A DNA stretch of 47,254 bases from Saprospiraceae bacterium (GCA_020628645.1 JAHDES010000048.1:1-47254); one strand, 5' to 3'. Positions 6,149-15,809 are shown, counted from the first letter of the stretch. The notes: generated from the sequence alone by a model not told the origin. Translations and numbers: made by a program.

Positions 6149-9100
6149 ATGTATCCATTTAGATATATTTTACTATTTTTTTTACTCCTCCCGTTTATAC
6201 TACATGCACAAGATGAACCCACTTATAATATGAGCAACTTAGTAGTGGATGATTGTGCTGGTGTATTGCTCGATAGTGACAATGGCGACATAGGTGGTAC
6301 ATATGACCATAATGAAGACCTTACCTTTTCCATTTGTGTAGATGGAGCTACGGAAATCATTTTGAGTTTTTCTGCCTTTTGTACAGAAGAAGAGTTTGAT
6401 TATATGCTCTTTTTCGATGGTCCAGATACTTTATCCACTCAAATTGGAGGCGTTTACACTGGAGAAATTGATCCACCTGATATTGTGGCTACGAGTGGGT
6501 GCCTTACTGTCTATTTTCATAGTGATGCTAATGTAACTTGTACGGGCTGGGTTGCGGAATGGGAAGTAGATGTCGATGTACCAGAAGCTCCAGCAATTTT
6601 ACCTATCTCAAATGTAGCATGTGAGAGTTCAAGTGTAATTGTAGAATTTGATGAACCCATTGCTTGTGAAGATTTCACTATTGATGCCTTTACGTTAACT
6701 GGGCCTCTTTTGCCTACTATTACCAATGTTACCCCTTTAAATTGTACAAATGGAACGGCAACGATAGTTCAATTAGACCTTGATCCTTTTTTGGATGTAA
6801 GTGGTACTTATGATATTCAATTTATCAACACCATCGAGATTTGTGGCGTGACTTACTATTTAGAATCAACAGGAAGTTTTGCTGTTACAGATTGCCCTTT
6901 ATTTTTAGACTTGACTATTGAAGATGATCCTATTTGTGCAGGTGCTTGTACAAATTTAGTTGCTGAAGTAAGTGGTGGAGATGCAAGTAGTTATTCCTAT
7001 AATTGGTTTCCTACTGCTCCTAATCAAGATAGCATTTTAGTTTGTATTGCAGATACTACGACGTATTCTGTAACGGTAACTGACGGTGCTGGCTCTACGA
7101 TTACGGGGGCTATTTTGATAGAACCTGCTCCGATCCCAAGCATCTTAAATGGAGATTTAACGATTTGCAAATCCATTGACACCCTTGAATTTAATGCTAC
7201 TCCTATAGGTGGCACTTGGTCGGGCTTAGGAATTTTAGATGAAAATGCAGGAACCTATTCTTCTGAAGAACTAGAGGTTAATCGAGATACTGTTATTTAT
7301 ACCACAGGAGCAGGTTGTTTAGATTCCATTTTTGTTACGATTTTACCCTTAGATGAAGGAACAGATGATGCCTCATGTCCAAATGCTAGTCCTTTTTTAG
7401 TGTCAGGAGGACTACCTGTAGGAGGAAGTTGGAGTGGTCCATTTATAACACCAGATGGATTATTTACACCAGATAGTGTAGGAAGTTTTGAAGTGACCTA
7501 TACCCACCCTAATGGTTGTTCGGATAGCAAATTGGTCAATGTAGATTCTATTCAACTACCACAAATAGATTCTATCTGTCAATCGGAACCAGCTTTTGAA
7601 ATTGGCATTACACCTTTTGGGGGAATTTATACAGGCGTCGGAATCATTGATGAAAACACAGGAGAATTTGATCCTGCTGAAGCTAATCAGGGAGATAATT
7701 GGGTCTATTATGCAATTCATGGTTGCACTGACTCTATAAATATTCATATCAAAGAAATCAATGCTACAGGAGATCTATCTGCTTGTCCTGATGAAACTCC
7801 TTTCATTTTACCTGGAAGCTGGGGACCGATAGGCGGTTCATGGTCTGGTATAGGCATTACCGATTCACTTACAGGCATGTATGATCCTTCTATTCTTGGT
7901 GCTGGAAATGATACGCTTACGTATACTTTTCAAGGCTGTACGGATCAACGCATCGTATACATTCGGTACACCAATATTCCTATTGAGGATACCTTACAAT
8001 TTTGTCTAGAAGATGACTGGTTTGCACTTAATCGAGATAACACAGGACAAATACCTAACAATGGAGCTTGGTCAGGTAATGGCGTAGTTAATCCACAAGA
8101 TAATGATTACTTTTTTGTGCCAGTGCAAGCAGGAGTTGGTATTCATACCTTAATTTATACCAGAAATGATTGTATTGATAGTTTAAAAATAGAAGTACTG
8201 CCTATTCCAATGTTGGAAATAGAGGATATTTGTATCCGAACTGCTCCAATTGCGCTAGAAGCTTCTTTAGGTGGAGGCGATTGGTCTGGAAATGGCATTA
8301 TCAATTCCGAATTAGGGATCTTTTCACCAGAAGACGCTGGTGTAGGTACTCACAAATTGGAATATATCGCTGGCAATGGTTGTAGTGCTATCGGAACGAT
8401 AGAAGTGATTGAATTTAATGAAGCTATTATCACAGGTATTGAAGACGATTATTGTTTTAAAGATACTTTAATCAATATCGAGATCATGCCCCTTGGTGGA
8501 ACATTAACTATTAATGGACAAGCTGCTACTACTTTTAATCCTGCCGAATATGGAACTGGACCTCATCTTATCAAATATACTGTTGGAGAAGACGAATGCC
8601 AAGATACTGAAAAAATCACTGTTGATGTAGGTTATCCAATTCAAGTTATACTCCCTTATAATTCGGACACCCTTTGCGCAGAACAGAGTTTCACGATAGA
8701 AGCGGATGCAGAAGGTGGAACTGGTAATTTTGACTATACCTGGGATGGAGTTGGTACAGGAAGTCAACAGTATTTGAGCCCTTCCACTACTACAACTTAT
8801 GAAGTCATGGTAGAAGATGGTTGTTCTGATCCTGCAATTGCTGAATTTACTGCTTTTGTAAATCCGCCTATTTTGATGACTTATGAAACAGGCGATGCGG
8901 TGTGTTATGAAGATACGACTTTTGCTACGATCAATATGCTAACCGAGGGCGATTATAGTGTGGCTTGGAATAGTACGCCCATTCAATATGGTTTTACACT
9001 TTTCAGTCATCCGCGTTCATATACGGTGACCATTACCGATGCTTTGACAGGCTGTTCTATCGAAGAAGACGTGGTTCTTCCTGGGGCAAACCTACTAAAT

Positions 9101-9628
9101 GCAAAATTTGATGTTACCCCAAAAGAGGGTTGTATAGATCTAATTGATCCAACTATTCAATTGATTGATTATAGTGTTAATGGAAGTACAGGTTATTGGG
9201 ATTTTGGGGATGGAAGTATCGTGCAGATTTATGAATTTGGACAAACTATTAACTACACCTATGCTGATACAGGAAATTATGTCGTTACGCTCCATTTGGA
9301 GCAAGATGGTTGTATAGATGAACATCAACTTAATGTCTGCGTTCAACCCGCCGAACGCCTCTATGCTCCCAATGCTTTCACTCCCAATTATGATGGACAA
9401 AACGATGAGTTTCTTTTCAAAGGTTTTGGTATTGAGCAAATCGAGTGGCACATTTTTGATCGATGGGGAAAGTCCATCTTTCAAGCCAGTGATATGAATA
9501 CTACTTGGGATGGCACCTATCGTGGTCAACGCGTTGACCCAGGGGTTTATGTTTTTGTAGCGACTTATTTCTCTCCTGTAGAACGAAGAGAAAAAGTGAT
9601 GAAAGGAATGGTGTCGGTGATATATTAA
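6149..9628 (+). CDS. Giant type IX-secreted protein: CUB-like, repeated WSG modules, PKD, gliding-motility C-terminal domain
   Basis: A 1159-residue secreted protein. Signal peptide about 1-20 (ends LHAQ). Residues about 22-135 form a CUB-like domain (DYMLFFDGPDT, ATSGCLTVYFHSD, GWVAEWEV). The middle carries seven or more repeats of about 75 residues with the pattern GGxWSGxGI, x, GxFxP, GxxxLxY, GCxDxxxIxV. Near 970-1050 there is a PKD domain (GYWDFGDGS, NYTYADTGNYVVTLHL). The last 90 residues (YAPNAFTPNYDGQNDEF, FDRWGKSIFQ, TWDGTYRGQRVDPGVYVF) are the CHU_C/gliding-motility-associated type B sorting domain that sends proteins through the type IX system. Likely a surface adhesin or matrix protein. 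It ends the 1962-9628 cluster and faces a convergent gene 21 bp away. Confidence 0.92.
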   Translation: MYPFRYILLFFLLLPFILHAQDEPTYNMSNLVVDDCAGVLLDSDNGDIGGTYDHNEDLTFSICVDGATEIILSFSAFCTEEEFDYMLFFDGPDTLSTQIGGVYTGEIDPPDIVATSGCLTVYFHSDANVTCTGWVAEWEVDVDVPEAPAILPISNVACESSSVIVEFDEPIACEDFTIDAFTLTGPLLPTITNVTPLNCTNGTATIVQLDLDPFLDVSGTYDIQFINTIEICGVTYYLESTGSFAVTDCPLFLDLTIEDDPICAGACTNLVAEVSGGDASSYSYNWFPTAPNQDSILVCIADTTTYSVTVTDGAGSTITGAILIEPAPIPSILNGDLTICKSIDTLEFNATPIGGTWSGLGILDENAGTYSSEELEVNRDTVIYTTGAGCLDSIFVTILPLDEGTDDASCPNASPFLVSGGLPVGGSWSGPFITPDGLFTPDSVGSFEVTYTHPNGCSDSKLVNVDSIQLPQIDSICQSEPAFEIGITPFGGIYTGVGIIDENTGEFDPAEANQGDNWVYYAIHGCTDSINIHIKEINATGDLSACPDETPFILPGSWGPIGGSWSGIGITDSLTGMYDPSILGAGNDTLTYTFQGCTDQRIVYIRYTNIPIEDTLQFCLEDDWFALNRDNTGQIPNNGAWSGNGVVNPQDNDYFFVPVQAGVGIHTLIYTRNDCIDSLKIEVLPIPMLEIEDICIRTAPIALEASLGGGDWSGNGIINSELGIFSPEDAGVGTHKLEYIAGNGCSAIGTIEVIEFNEAIITGIEDDYCFKDTLINIEIMPLGGTLTINGQAATTFNPAEYGTGPHLIKYTVGEDECQDTEKITVDVGYPIQVILPYNSDTLCAEQSFTIEADAEGGTGNFDYTWDGVGTGSQQYLSPSTTTTYEVMVEDGCSDPAIAEFTAFVNPPILMTYETGDAVCYEDTTFATINMLTEGDYSVAWNSTPIQYGFTLFSHPRSYTVTITDALTGCSIEEDVVLPGANLLNAKFDVTPKEGCIDLIDPTIQLIDYSVNGSTGYWDFGDGSIVQIYEFGQTINYTYADTGNYVVTLHLEQDGCIDEHQLNVCVQPAERLYAPNAFTPNYDGQNDEFLFKGFGIEQIEWHIFDRWGKSIFQASDMNTTWDGTYRGQRVDPGVYVFVATYFSPVERREKVMKGMVSVIY

Positions 9629-9649
9629 TATTCCAAAAGATCAACCTAT

Positions 9650-10969
9650 CTACTCTTTAGTCAGGGTATACTCCCCTCCTCCTTGTCGAAGTATCATGGT
9701 ATTTTCTTTTGGTTTAAATTCTAATTCCAGTTGAGCAGGTTGAAATTGAAATTGATGAGGAGCAAAAGCCGTCAAAGGAAAAGAAGATTGTCCAGTTGCT
9801 TGTCCAATTAAGGTAGTTCCTTCTTTGGTAATCATTACTTTTAAAGGAAAAGTTGGACTACTATAAGTACCCAGATAGGGTTGTAAATCTTCTTCTGTAA
9901 GTTCAAGAGCAGGTTTAAAGTTGGGTAATTCAAAATCTTTATCATAAAAGCAACTCAAAGCAGCAATCATAATATCATTGATGGGATAATCGATTCCATT
10001 TCCAACATAAGCAATTGCCAATTTATCTTCTCCAAAATACCCTGCCATGGATCGATAAGCATCAATTCCTCCCGTATGTCCATAGGCGGTTTTATTATAA
10101 AATGGAAAACTAAACAAGCCCAAACCTAAGCCATCTTCAATGGTTTGCATTTGTTTTAGTGCATTTTCAGAAACTAATTTGCCAGTGAATAAGGCATTGT
10201 AAAACTGATTAATATCTGTAGCGGTAGATAAGATAGCTCCTGCCCCCGCAGGTACGGTATAATGGGTAGGAGAATCAAATTCCCAATCTGATAATTTTGA
10301 GTATGATAAGGCTTCTTTTAAACTCGCTTTTTCTTCCCAGCCATACTGCGTGTTTTTCAATTGACAAGGATCAAAAATGCGTTTTTTTAAGATCGTACCG
10401 AAATCTTTCTGTTCAACTTCTTCGGCGATAAAGGTCAACAATACATAATTGGTATTAGAATATTCTGATTTTTCGTCTGGCTGGAAAACGGTCCCATTTT
10501 TTATGAATAATTTGACGAATGATTTTTTTGTTTGCGGTATGTGTTCCCAAGACATATAGTCTTCGGCATTGGTGAAATTATACAAGCCAGAGCGGTGTCC
10601 TAATAAATGATGAATGGTAATTTTCTTAGCATTAGGCAATTTTGGAAAATAAGTACTCAAGGGGGTATCTAAATTCAATTTTCCTTCATCAACTAATTGC
10701 ATAATGACGGTTGCTGTAAATGATTTAGTAATTGAACCAATTCGATATTGGGTAGAGGCATCTGCTACTCGTTTTGCATCTAAATCTGCATAACCAATTG
10801 TTTTTTGATAGATTTCTTTGCCTTCATGAAAAAGAGATAAACTTCCCATGGCTTTATCTTTTTCAGCAAGGAGATCCATCAACTGATCTAATTTTTCACT
10901 ATTCATAGTTTGAGCAAAAGAGGACATAAATATTATTGAAAATAAAAGGGTAGAAAGAAATCGAAGCAT
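9650..10969 (-). CDS. Serine hydrolase of the class C beta-lactamase / PBP4* family
   Basis: A 439-residue exported protein (signal about 1-20, ending SSFAQ). The three active-site elements are present: S79-I-T-K82 (SxxK), Y170-S-N172 (YxN) and H298-T-G300 (in place of KTG). The LLGHRSGLYNF segment between them is also typical of this family (LLxHTSGL). About 90 residues after the catalytic domain (LQPYLGTYSSPTFPLKVMITKEG) form a C-terminal beta domain common in Bacteroidota members. Relatives include esterases, D-aminopeptidases and peptidoglycan peptidases; the substrate cannot be told from sequence. It probably acts in the periplasm. Monocistronic or loosely linked: 103 bp separate it from the upstream glycosyltransferase gene. 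Confidence 0.93.
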   Translation of the reverse strand: MLRFLSTLLFSIIFMSSFAQTMNSEKLDQLMDLLAEKDKAMGSLSLFHEGKEIYQKTIGYADLDAKRVADASTQYRIGSITKSFTATVIMQLVDEGKLNLDTPLSTYFPKLPNAKKITIHHLLGHRSGLYNFTNAEDYMSWEHIPQTKKSFVKLFIKNGTVFQPDEKSEYSNTNYVLLTFIAEEVEQKDFGTILKKRIFDPCQLKNTQYGWEEKASLKEALSYSKLSDWEFDSPTHYTVPAGAGAILSTATDINQFYNALFTGKLVSENALKQMQTIEDGLGLGLFSFPFYNKTAYGHTGGIDAYRSMAGYFGEDKLAIAYVGNGIDYPINDIMIAALSCFYDKDFELPNFKPALELTEEDLQPYLGTYSSPTFPLKVMITKEGTTLIGQATGQSSFPLTAFAPHQFQFQPAQLELEFKPKENTMILRQGGGEYTLTKE

Positions 10970-11072
10970 AGTTGAATTAATTTTCTTGTAAGCTACTTAT
11001 TCTAATCTATTCGATGACTTGAATTTCAACGAACTACGATAAATTTTAGACGAAAGAAACAGAATTATATCA

Positions 11073-12683
11073 TCATTGCCCAAGAGGAATAGTATTTTTA
11101 TAGTAGACAGAACTTACTTTCCAAGGCGTTTTTTTCACCCCAAATCCATAAGAATCCGCATTTTCAAAGGAATAAGTTGAAAGGTCAAGATGAACTGTAG
11201 TACTAGTATTTGAAGGGATGACAAGTTGCTCTTTTAAAGGAACAGCGTCTTGTTTCAAGATTTTTTTTGCTTTAAACAACACCAAGTAAAGCTGCAAATT
11301 CTCATCCGAAAAAGTAAGCGGATAAGCATAAGGATTTTCTATTTCGATTTGTGTTGACGAGATAATTTTAATTTTTACTTTATCATATGAAAGGTAATTT
11401 TGAATCGTCGTTTTCTTATTATCAAGGGCATTATTAGCCTTTCCCATCCCATAAATAAAAACCTCTTTTTTATTAAAAATTGTATCTGTTTGCCAAATGT
11501 TAAATTGGTTTTTACGATTATCTGCTGTATTGTAAGAATGCGCATATTCGCCAGTATACCAGCGATACATGGCTGCTTTGCGATAAGAGTTGATAAATAC
11601 AACTGGCTTTTCTCCTGTTTCCTTTTTAATTTTTTGGGCTAAGGCTTCTTTTCTGAAAATATCTAAATCTTTAGGTAATAAATCTACACTTAAAAAAACA
11701 TGAGCTAGGATCAAAATAGGTAAGATTACCCAAAAGGCTTTTTTGAGATAATTCCATTGGCGTATTTCAAAATTATTCAACAGCAAAATCACAAATGGAA
11801 TGTAGGTCAAAACTAACCATTGTGGCTGTACATGGTCGCGCAAGGTTTGCAAGGCAAAAAAGAAAATAAATCCAAACAAGGTAAAATATAAGCCTCGTTC
11901 AAAATCATTTTGCCATCTCTTTTTTAAGACCTGTATAAAAAATCCAATAAAAAAAGGATTAAAAATCAAAAGAGCATTTCCTATAAATTCCAACGGATGA
12001 AACCACTTGGAATTATGCGCCCGTTCGGATAAATGATAATTGAAACTCATCCAATCATGCTCATACTGCCAATATAAATGCGGTGACCAAATTAACAAAC
12101 CTAAAGCTCCTGCAACATAAGTTTGTGGTCGTAAAAACAATTTTGGGTTTGAAATCAAGATAAAAAGAATCAATAGAGCCGCATGATATTTACTCCATAA
12201 TAGCAAGCCCATTATAATGCCCCATAATAAGAAATCGCTCCATTTTCCGTCTTCTAATACCTGTTTATAAAAGGTGAAAAATAGGACTCCAAAAAATAAT
12301 AAAGGAACATCTGGCGTGGTGATAAAACCATAAATATGAAAAAGCGGCAAGCAAAAAACGATGCCCCAAAAGGCTAGTTGTTTAGGAAAAGAAGTTTCTT
12401 TTTGAGGTTCAAGCAATTGATAAATCAAATAAAAACTTGCAATAAGTGTAAGTATCGTCAACAATCGCACACCTAATATCCCAGAAGAAAAAAAACTAGA
12501 AATTTTAATCCATATCGCCACCATCGGCGGATGGTCAAAATATCCCCAATCCAATTCTTGGCTATAGCACCAATAATACGCTTCATCTAAATGTATCGGT
12601 GTCCACCATGCTTGGGCAAGACATAATATTCCCCAGAAAAAGACAAACCACCAGAAGGAAAAAGAAGATATAGTAGCTTTCAT
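11073..12683 (-). CDS. GT39-type (PMT/ArnT-like) membrane glycosyltransferase
   Basis: A 536-residue polytopic membrane protein of the PMT_2/ArnT superfamily, which transfers sugars from a polyprenyl-phosphate donor on the outer side of the inner membrane. The N-terminal loop has the acidic catalytic pair D33-E34 in TPIHLDEAYYWCYSQ, followed by LDWGYFDHPPMVA, typical of the family. About ten hydrophobic helices fill residues 8-340; the last 170 residues are a soluble domain. The acceptor is unknown. The start codon ATG lies inside a repeated 175-bp element (12678-12852), whose second copy near 42450 also ends in ATGAAA, so the leader of this gene was supplied by the repeat. Confidence 0.9.
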   Translation of the reverse strand: MKATISSFSFWWFVFFWGILCLAQAWWTPIHLDEAYYWCYSQELDWGYFDHPPMVAIWIKISSFFSSGILGVRLLTILTLIASFYLIYQLLEPQKETSFPKQLAFWGIVFCLPLFHIYGFITTPDVPLLFFGVLFFTFYKQVLEDGKWSDFLLWGIIMGLLLWSKYHAALLILFILISNPKLFLRPQTYVAGALGLLIWSPHLYWQYEHDWMSFNYHLSERAHNSKWFHPLEFIGNALLIFNPFFIGFFIQVLKKRWQNDFERGLYFTLFGFIFFFALQTLRDHVQPQWLVLTYIPFVILLLNNFEIRQWNYLKKAFWVILPILILAHVFLSVDLLPKDLDIFRKEALAQKIKKETGEKPVVFINSYRKAAMYRWYTGEYAHSYNTADNRKNQFNIWQTDTIFNKKEVFIYGMGKANNALDNKKTTIQNYLSYDKVKIKIISSTQIEIENPYAYPLTFSDENLQLYLVLFKAKKILKQDAVPLKEQLVIPSNTSTTVHLDLSTYSFENADSYGFGVKKTPWKVSSVYYKNTIPLGQ

Positions 12684-12852
12684 GTGTTTAAAATTTTTCA
12701 GTAGTTAAAATTTGCAGAAACCTGTCCGCCACAAATTATTGAATAATGACAGGCGGGAATTTCTGCGCACATGTAAACACTGCGTTCTCGCATAATATTT
12801 ATTAATCATACCCTTGTGTGTTATTTATGATTAATAAATATCATGCTCGTTT
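12678..12852 (-). repeat. Two-hairpin leader element, family 3 (copy 1, with nested insertion)
   Basis: Read on the minus strand it matches 42450-42588 over its whole length. It contains perfect 16-bp arms (ATATTTATTAATCATA type) at 12795-12810 and 12826-12841, then a second hairpin GCAGAAA/TTTCTGC (12714-12720 and 12760-12766). Inside the second hairpin copy 1 carries about 38 extra bases that are themselves palindromic (CCTGTC...GACAGG, with ATTATT-G-AATAAT inside). The element ends at the start codon of the glycosyltransferase. No ORF, so a MITE-like or leader-RNA element. Beyond it, 12853-12960 holds nothing recognised. Confidence 0.8.
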
Positions 12853-12965
12853 CATTATTGTTATTAATAGACCTCTAAGCTACAAAACATCCTTTATAAA
12901 GAATAGATCATCCAACGATCTTTTGTTTTTGATGATTTTAAATTACTTTTCTTTAAAATAGAAAA

Positions 12966-12991
12966 AGCCACCTCTTTGGTAAGAGATGGCT
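12966..12991 (-). terminator. Rho-independent terminator of mscL
   Basis: AGCCACCTCT (12966-12975) pairs with AGAGATGGCT (12982-12991) with one wobble, followed on the minus strand by TTTTTC. It lies 52 bp downstream of the mscL stop. Confidence 0.8.
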
Positions 12992-13042
12992 CTTGGTTTT
13001 TATAGTTGATTTTGATTATAATCTAACTAGAGTAGCTAATTA

Positions 13043-13441
13043 TTATTTAGCTAATAAATCTCGGATTTCTGTTAATAAATCCTCTTGACTTGGGCCAGCT
13101 GGTGCTTCTTCTGCTGGAGGATTTGCACGATTGTATGCTTTTACTACTAAGAAGATCACAAAGGCAACAATAAGGAAATTGATTACCGTATTAACAAATG
13201 CACCCCACTTAATAGCAATTAATGGTTGAGTGACTTCCCCTGCTGCGTCTTTTACTTCAGGCTGAAGTACATACATCAAATCAGAGAAATCAGCACCGCC
13301 CATAGCCATACCAATTGGTGGCATTAAAACATCATTGATAAATGAGCCTATGATGAGTCCAAATGCTCCTGCAATAATTACGGCAACTGCTAATTCGAGT
13401 ACGTTGCCTTTCATAATAAACTCCTTGAATTCCTTAATCAT
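13043..13441 (-). CDS. mscL: Large-conductance mechanosensitive channel MscL
   Basis: A 132-residue inner-membrane channel that opens under high membrane tension and releases solutes on hypo-osmotic shock. The family pattern is complete: short amphipathic N-terminal helix (MIKEFKEFIMKGN), first membrane helix with VLELAVAVIIAGAFGLIIGSFINDVLMPPIG, a periplasmic loop, second helix (FVNTVINFLIVAFVIFLVVKAYNR), and the C-terminal helix QEDLLTEIRDLLAK that forms the cytoplasmic bundle. Length is usual for the family. It has its own terminator at 12966-12991 and a separate upstream region with a 16-bp palindrome (13491-13506), so it is probably a single-gene unit. Confidence 0.98.
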   Translation of the reverse strand: MIKEFKEFIMKGNVLELAVAVIIAGAFGLIIGSFINDVLMPPIGMAMGGADFSDLMYVLQPEVKDAAGEVTQPLIAIKWGAFVNTVINFLIVAFVIFLVVKAYNRANPPAEEAPAGPSQEDLLTEIRDLLAK

Positions 13442-13490
13442 TTTGAAAAATTTAGTTGGTTAAATAAGTATGTCTGCTTTTATGACGAAA

Positions 13491-13506
13491 TTACATAAAA
13501 ATGTAA
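13491..13506. promoter_or_regulatory. 16-bp palindrome upstream of mscL
   Basis: TTACAT and ATGTAA flank AAAA, 50 bp upstream of the mscL start. On the minus strand the adjacent TAATTTCG is one base from the -7 consensus, so the palindrome could overlap the promoter as an operator. In AT-rich DNA chance occurrence is also possible. Confidence 0.35.
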
Positions 13507-13622
13507 CAGATTAAATAAAGAATTCAATAAAAATCTTATAAGGGATTGAAAAATAGAAGAATAAATAAAATTGAAATATAAAATATAAGCAGATTTTATA
13601 AAACATTCATCCAACTTGAAAT

Positions 13623-15809
13623 TTACAATTCTAGTTGATTTTTAACCAATTGATAATAATCTCCTTTTTTTGCCAAAAGGGATTTATGTGTTCCCACTTC
13701 CGTAATACTTCCTTTATCAATCACTACTATTTGATCGGCATGTTTTACGGTGCTTAGGCGATGCGCCACTACAATTACTGTTCGTCCTTGAAAAAAACTA
13801 TTCATATTTTCCATGATAATTTTTTCATTTTCTGCATCTAAGGCATTGGTAGCCTCATCAAAGAAGATAAAGGTTGGATTTTTATAGACCGTACGAGCAA
13901 TCAATAATCGCTGTTTTTGTCCTTGACTGATGCTATTTCCTTTTGCACCAATTATGGTATTATATCCAAGTGGCAGATCTTCAATAAAATCTTGAATATT
14001 TGCTGCGAAAATAGCATTCATTAGGTGGATAGCATCAATTTGATCTGAGCTTTCTGCAATATTATTAGCAATGGTATCCGAAAAGATATACCCATCTTGC
14101 ATAACCGCCCCACATTGACTTCGCCAAAGCTCATTTTTAATATTTTGGAGCGAAATCCCCCCCACACGTATATGCCCTGTAGTCGGTTGATAAAAACCTA
14201 ATAAGAGTTTCACTAGTGTTGTTTTTCCACTACCTGATTTACCAACGATAGCCGTTGTTTTCCCTTGTGGTATATGAAGATTAATATTTTCTAAAACCCA
14301 ATTATTGAGTTCATTATATTTGAAATAAACATCTTTTATGTTGATGTCGAGATTCTCAGGTAGGTTGATAACTTTTTGAATATCCTCTGGTTCTTCTTCT
14401 TCTTGCAAATGGATTTCATTAAGGCGTTCCATCCCTATTTTAGCATCTTGAGCCGTACGGATAAAATTAACCAATTGGAGCAAAGGAGCATTTAATTGTC
14501 CTACAATATACTGAACCGCGAGCATCATACCTAGGGTCATTTGCCCATCAATCACTGCTTTTGCAGCAATAAATGAAATCAAGATATTTTTTAGTTGATT
14601 GATAAAATTCGCACCTGCATCTTGGTATTGCGTGATACTCAATGATCGAATACTTGTTCTAAACAATCGTGCTTGAATGCCTGCCCATTTCCATCTTCTT
14701 TTTTGTTGGCTACCTTGTAATTTGATTTCTTGTGCTCCTTCGATAAGTTCAATCAAAGTAGATTGATTGTCCGCAGCTTCTTTAAACCGTTGATGATCGA
14801 CTAATCTACGACGTTTTAAGAAAATAAAAATCCATGCTAGATAAAGACTAGAAGCTAAAAAGAAAACAAGGAAAATCAGTTTATTATAAATGAGTAATAC
14901 TATTCCAAAAATGATAATATTTACTGCAGAAAATAGGGTGCGCAGTGTAGTACTCGTAAGGAAAGCTTCTATGCGTTGGTGGTCGTCAATGCGTTGCAAT
15001 AAGTCGCCCATCATTTTGGTATCAAAAAAACCGATAGGCAGTTTAAGTAATTTTCGGAGAAAATCAGAAATCAGGGTTACATTTACCCTTGTACCAATGT
15101 GTAGTAAAATCCAGCTCTGGATAAATTCTACCATCAACTGACTTAAAAACAGCATCAATTGCGCTGCTAAAATCAGGTAAACAAAATTAATATCTTGATT
15201 TTGAATACCAACATCAACTAATGATTGTGTAAGAAACGGAAATATTAACTGAAAAACACTTCCTAGTAATAGACCTAAAATCAACTGTACAATCAATCGA
15301 CGATAAGGTTTTAGATAATTCAATAAAAATCCAAAACTTGATCTATCAGGTTCTTCGCCTATTTCCTTATAGAAATCTGGAGTAGGTTCAAAAAGTAATG
15401 CCAAACCTTCCGTAGCACCTTTACACCAGCCTTCTTCAAATTTTGCTCGAGTTAGTTTAACCTTCCCTATAACTGGATCAGCTACCCAAACATGCTTTCG
15501 ATTTGCTTTATAAACAACAATAAAATGATTTTGCTCCCAATGTACAATACAAGGTAATGGGACATTTAGTATAGAGGCATATTCATCATCTTTATGTTCA
15601 TAGGGCATTTTTACAGCCACGGTCATCATTCCCAATTGTTCAGCAGCAACAGCAATTCCTTTAAAGGAAACTCCTTCTCGATCTACATGACTTATACTTC
15701 TCAAATAACTCAATGAATGCTGTTTTCCATAGTAAGCACAGATCATGCGGAGGCAAGTGGGCCCGCAATCCATCATATCTGGCTGTTGGAAAAAAGGAAA
15801 TGCTTTCAT
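13623..15809 (-). CDS. Peptidase-containing ABC exporter (C39 peptidase, bacteriocin-type)
   Basis: A 728-residue single-chain exporter. Residues 1-130 form a C39 cysteine peptidase: C15 in DCGPTCLRM, H95 in NHFIVV and D111 in ADP are the catalytic triad. Residues about 160-450 form the six-helix ABC membrane domain, and 480-728 the ATPase with Walker A GKSGSGKTT (about 517-525), signature SQGQKQR, Walker B FIFFDEA and the H-loop VVAHRLS. Such proteins cut double-glycine leader peptides and export the mature peptide. No obvious leader-peptide gene, HlyD-type partner or immunity gene is visible nearby, so the substrate is unknown. Divergent from the CHAT protein gene with a 146-bp gap. Confidence 0.95.
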   Translation of the reverse strand: MKAFPFFQQPDMMDCGPTCLRMICAYYGKQHSLSYLRSISHVDREGVSFKGIAVAAEQLGMMTVAVKMPYEHKDDEYASILNVPLPCIVHWEQNHFIVVYKANRKHVWVADPVIGKVKLTRAKFEEGWCKGATEGLALLFEPTPDFYKEIGEEPDRSSFGFLLNYLKPYRRLIVQLILGLLLGSVFQLIFPFLTQSLVDVGIQNQDINFVYLILAAQLMLFLSQLMVEFIQSWILLHIGTRVNVTLISDFLRKLLKLPIGFFDTKMMGDLLQRIDDHQRIEAFLTSTTLRTLFSAVNIIIFGIVLLIYNKLIFLVFFLASSLYLAWIFIFLKRRRLVDHQRFKEAADNQSTLIELIEGAQEIKLQGSQQKRRWKWAGIQARLFRTSIRSLSITQYQDAGANFINQLKNILISFIAAKAVIDGQMTLGMMLAVQYIVGQLNAPLLQLVNFIRTAQDAKIGMERLNEIHLQEEEEPEDIQKVINLPENLDINIKDVYFKYNELNNWVLENINLHIPQGKTTAIVGKSGSGKTTLVKLLLGFYQPTTGHIRVGGISLQNIKNELWRSQCGAVMQDGYIFSDTIANNIAESSDQIDAIHLMNAIFAANIQDFIEDLPLGYNTIIGAKGNSISQGQKQRLLIARTVYKNPTFIFFDEATNALDAENEKIIMENMNSFFQGRTVIVVAHRLSTVKHADQIVVIDKGSITEVGTHKSLLAKKGDYYQLVKNQLEL

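Noticed and set aside
9140-9529. Minus-strand open frame of 129 codons
   Set aside because: It lies wholly inside the PKD/CHU_C part of the secreted protein gene, and its sequence is low in features; a shadow frame.
13442-13622. Double-glycine precursor peptide for the C39 exporter
   Set aside because: The gap has no frame with a GG-type leader; the same is true of 15810-15955.
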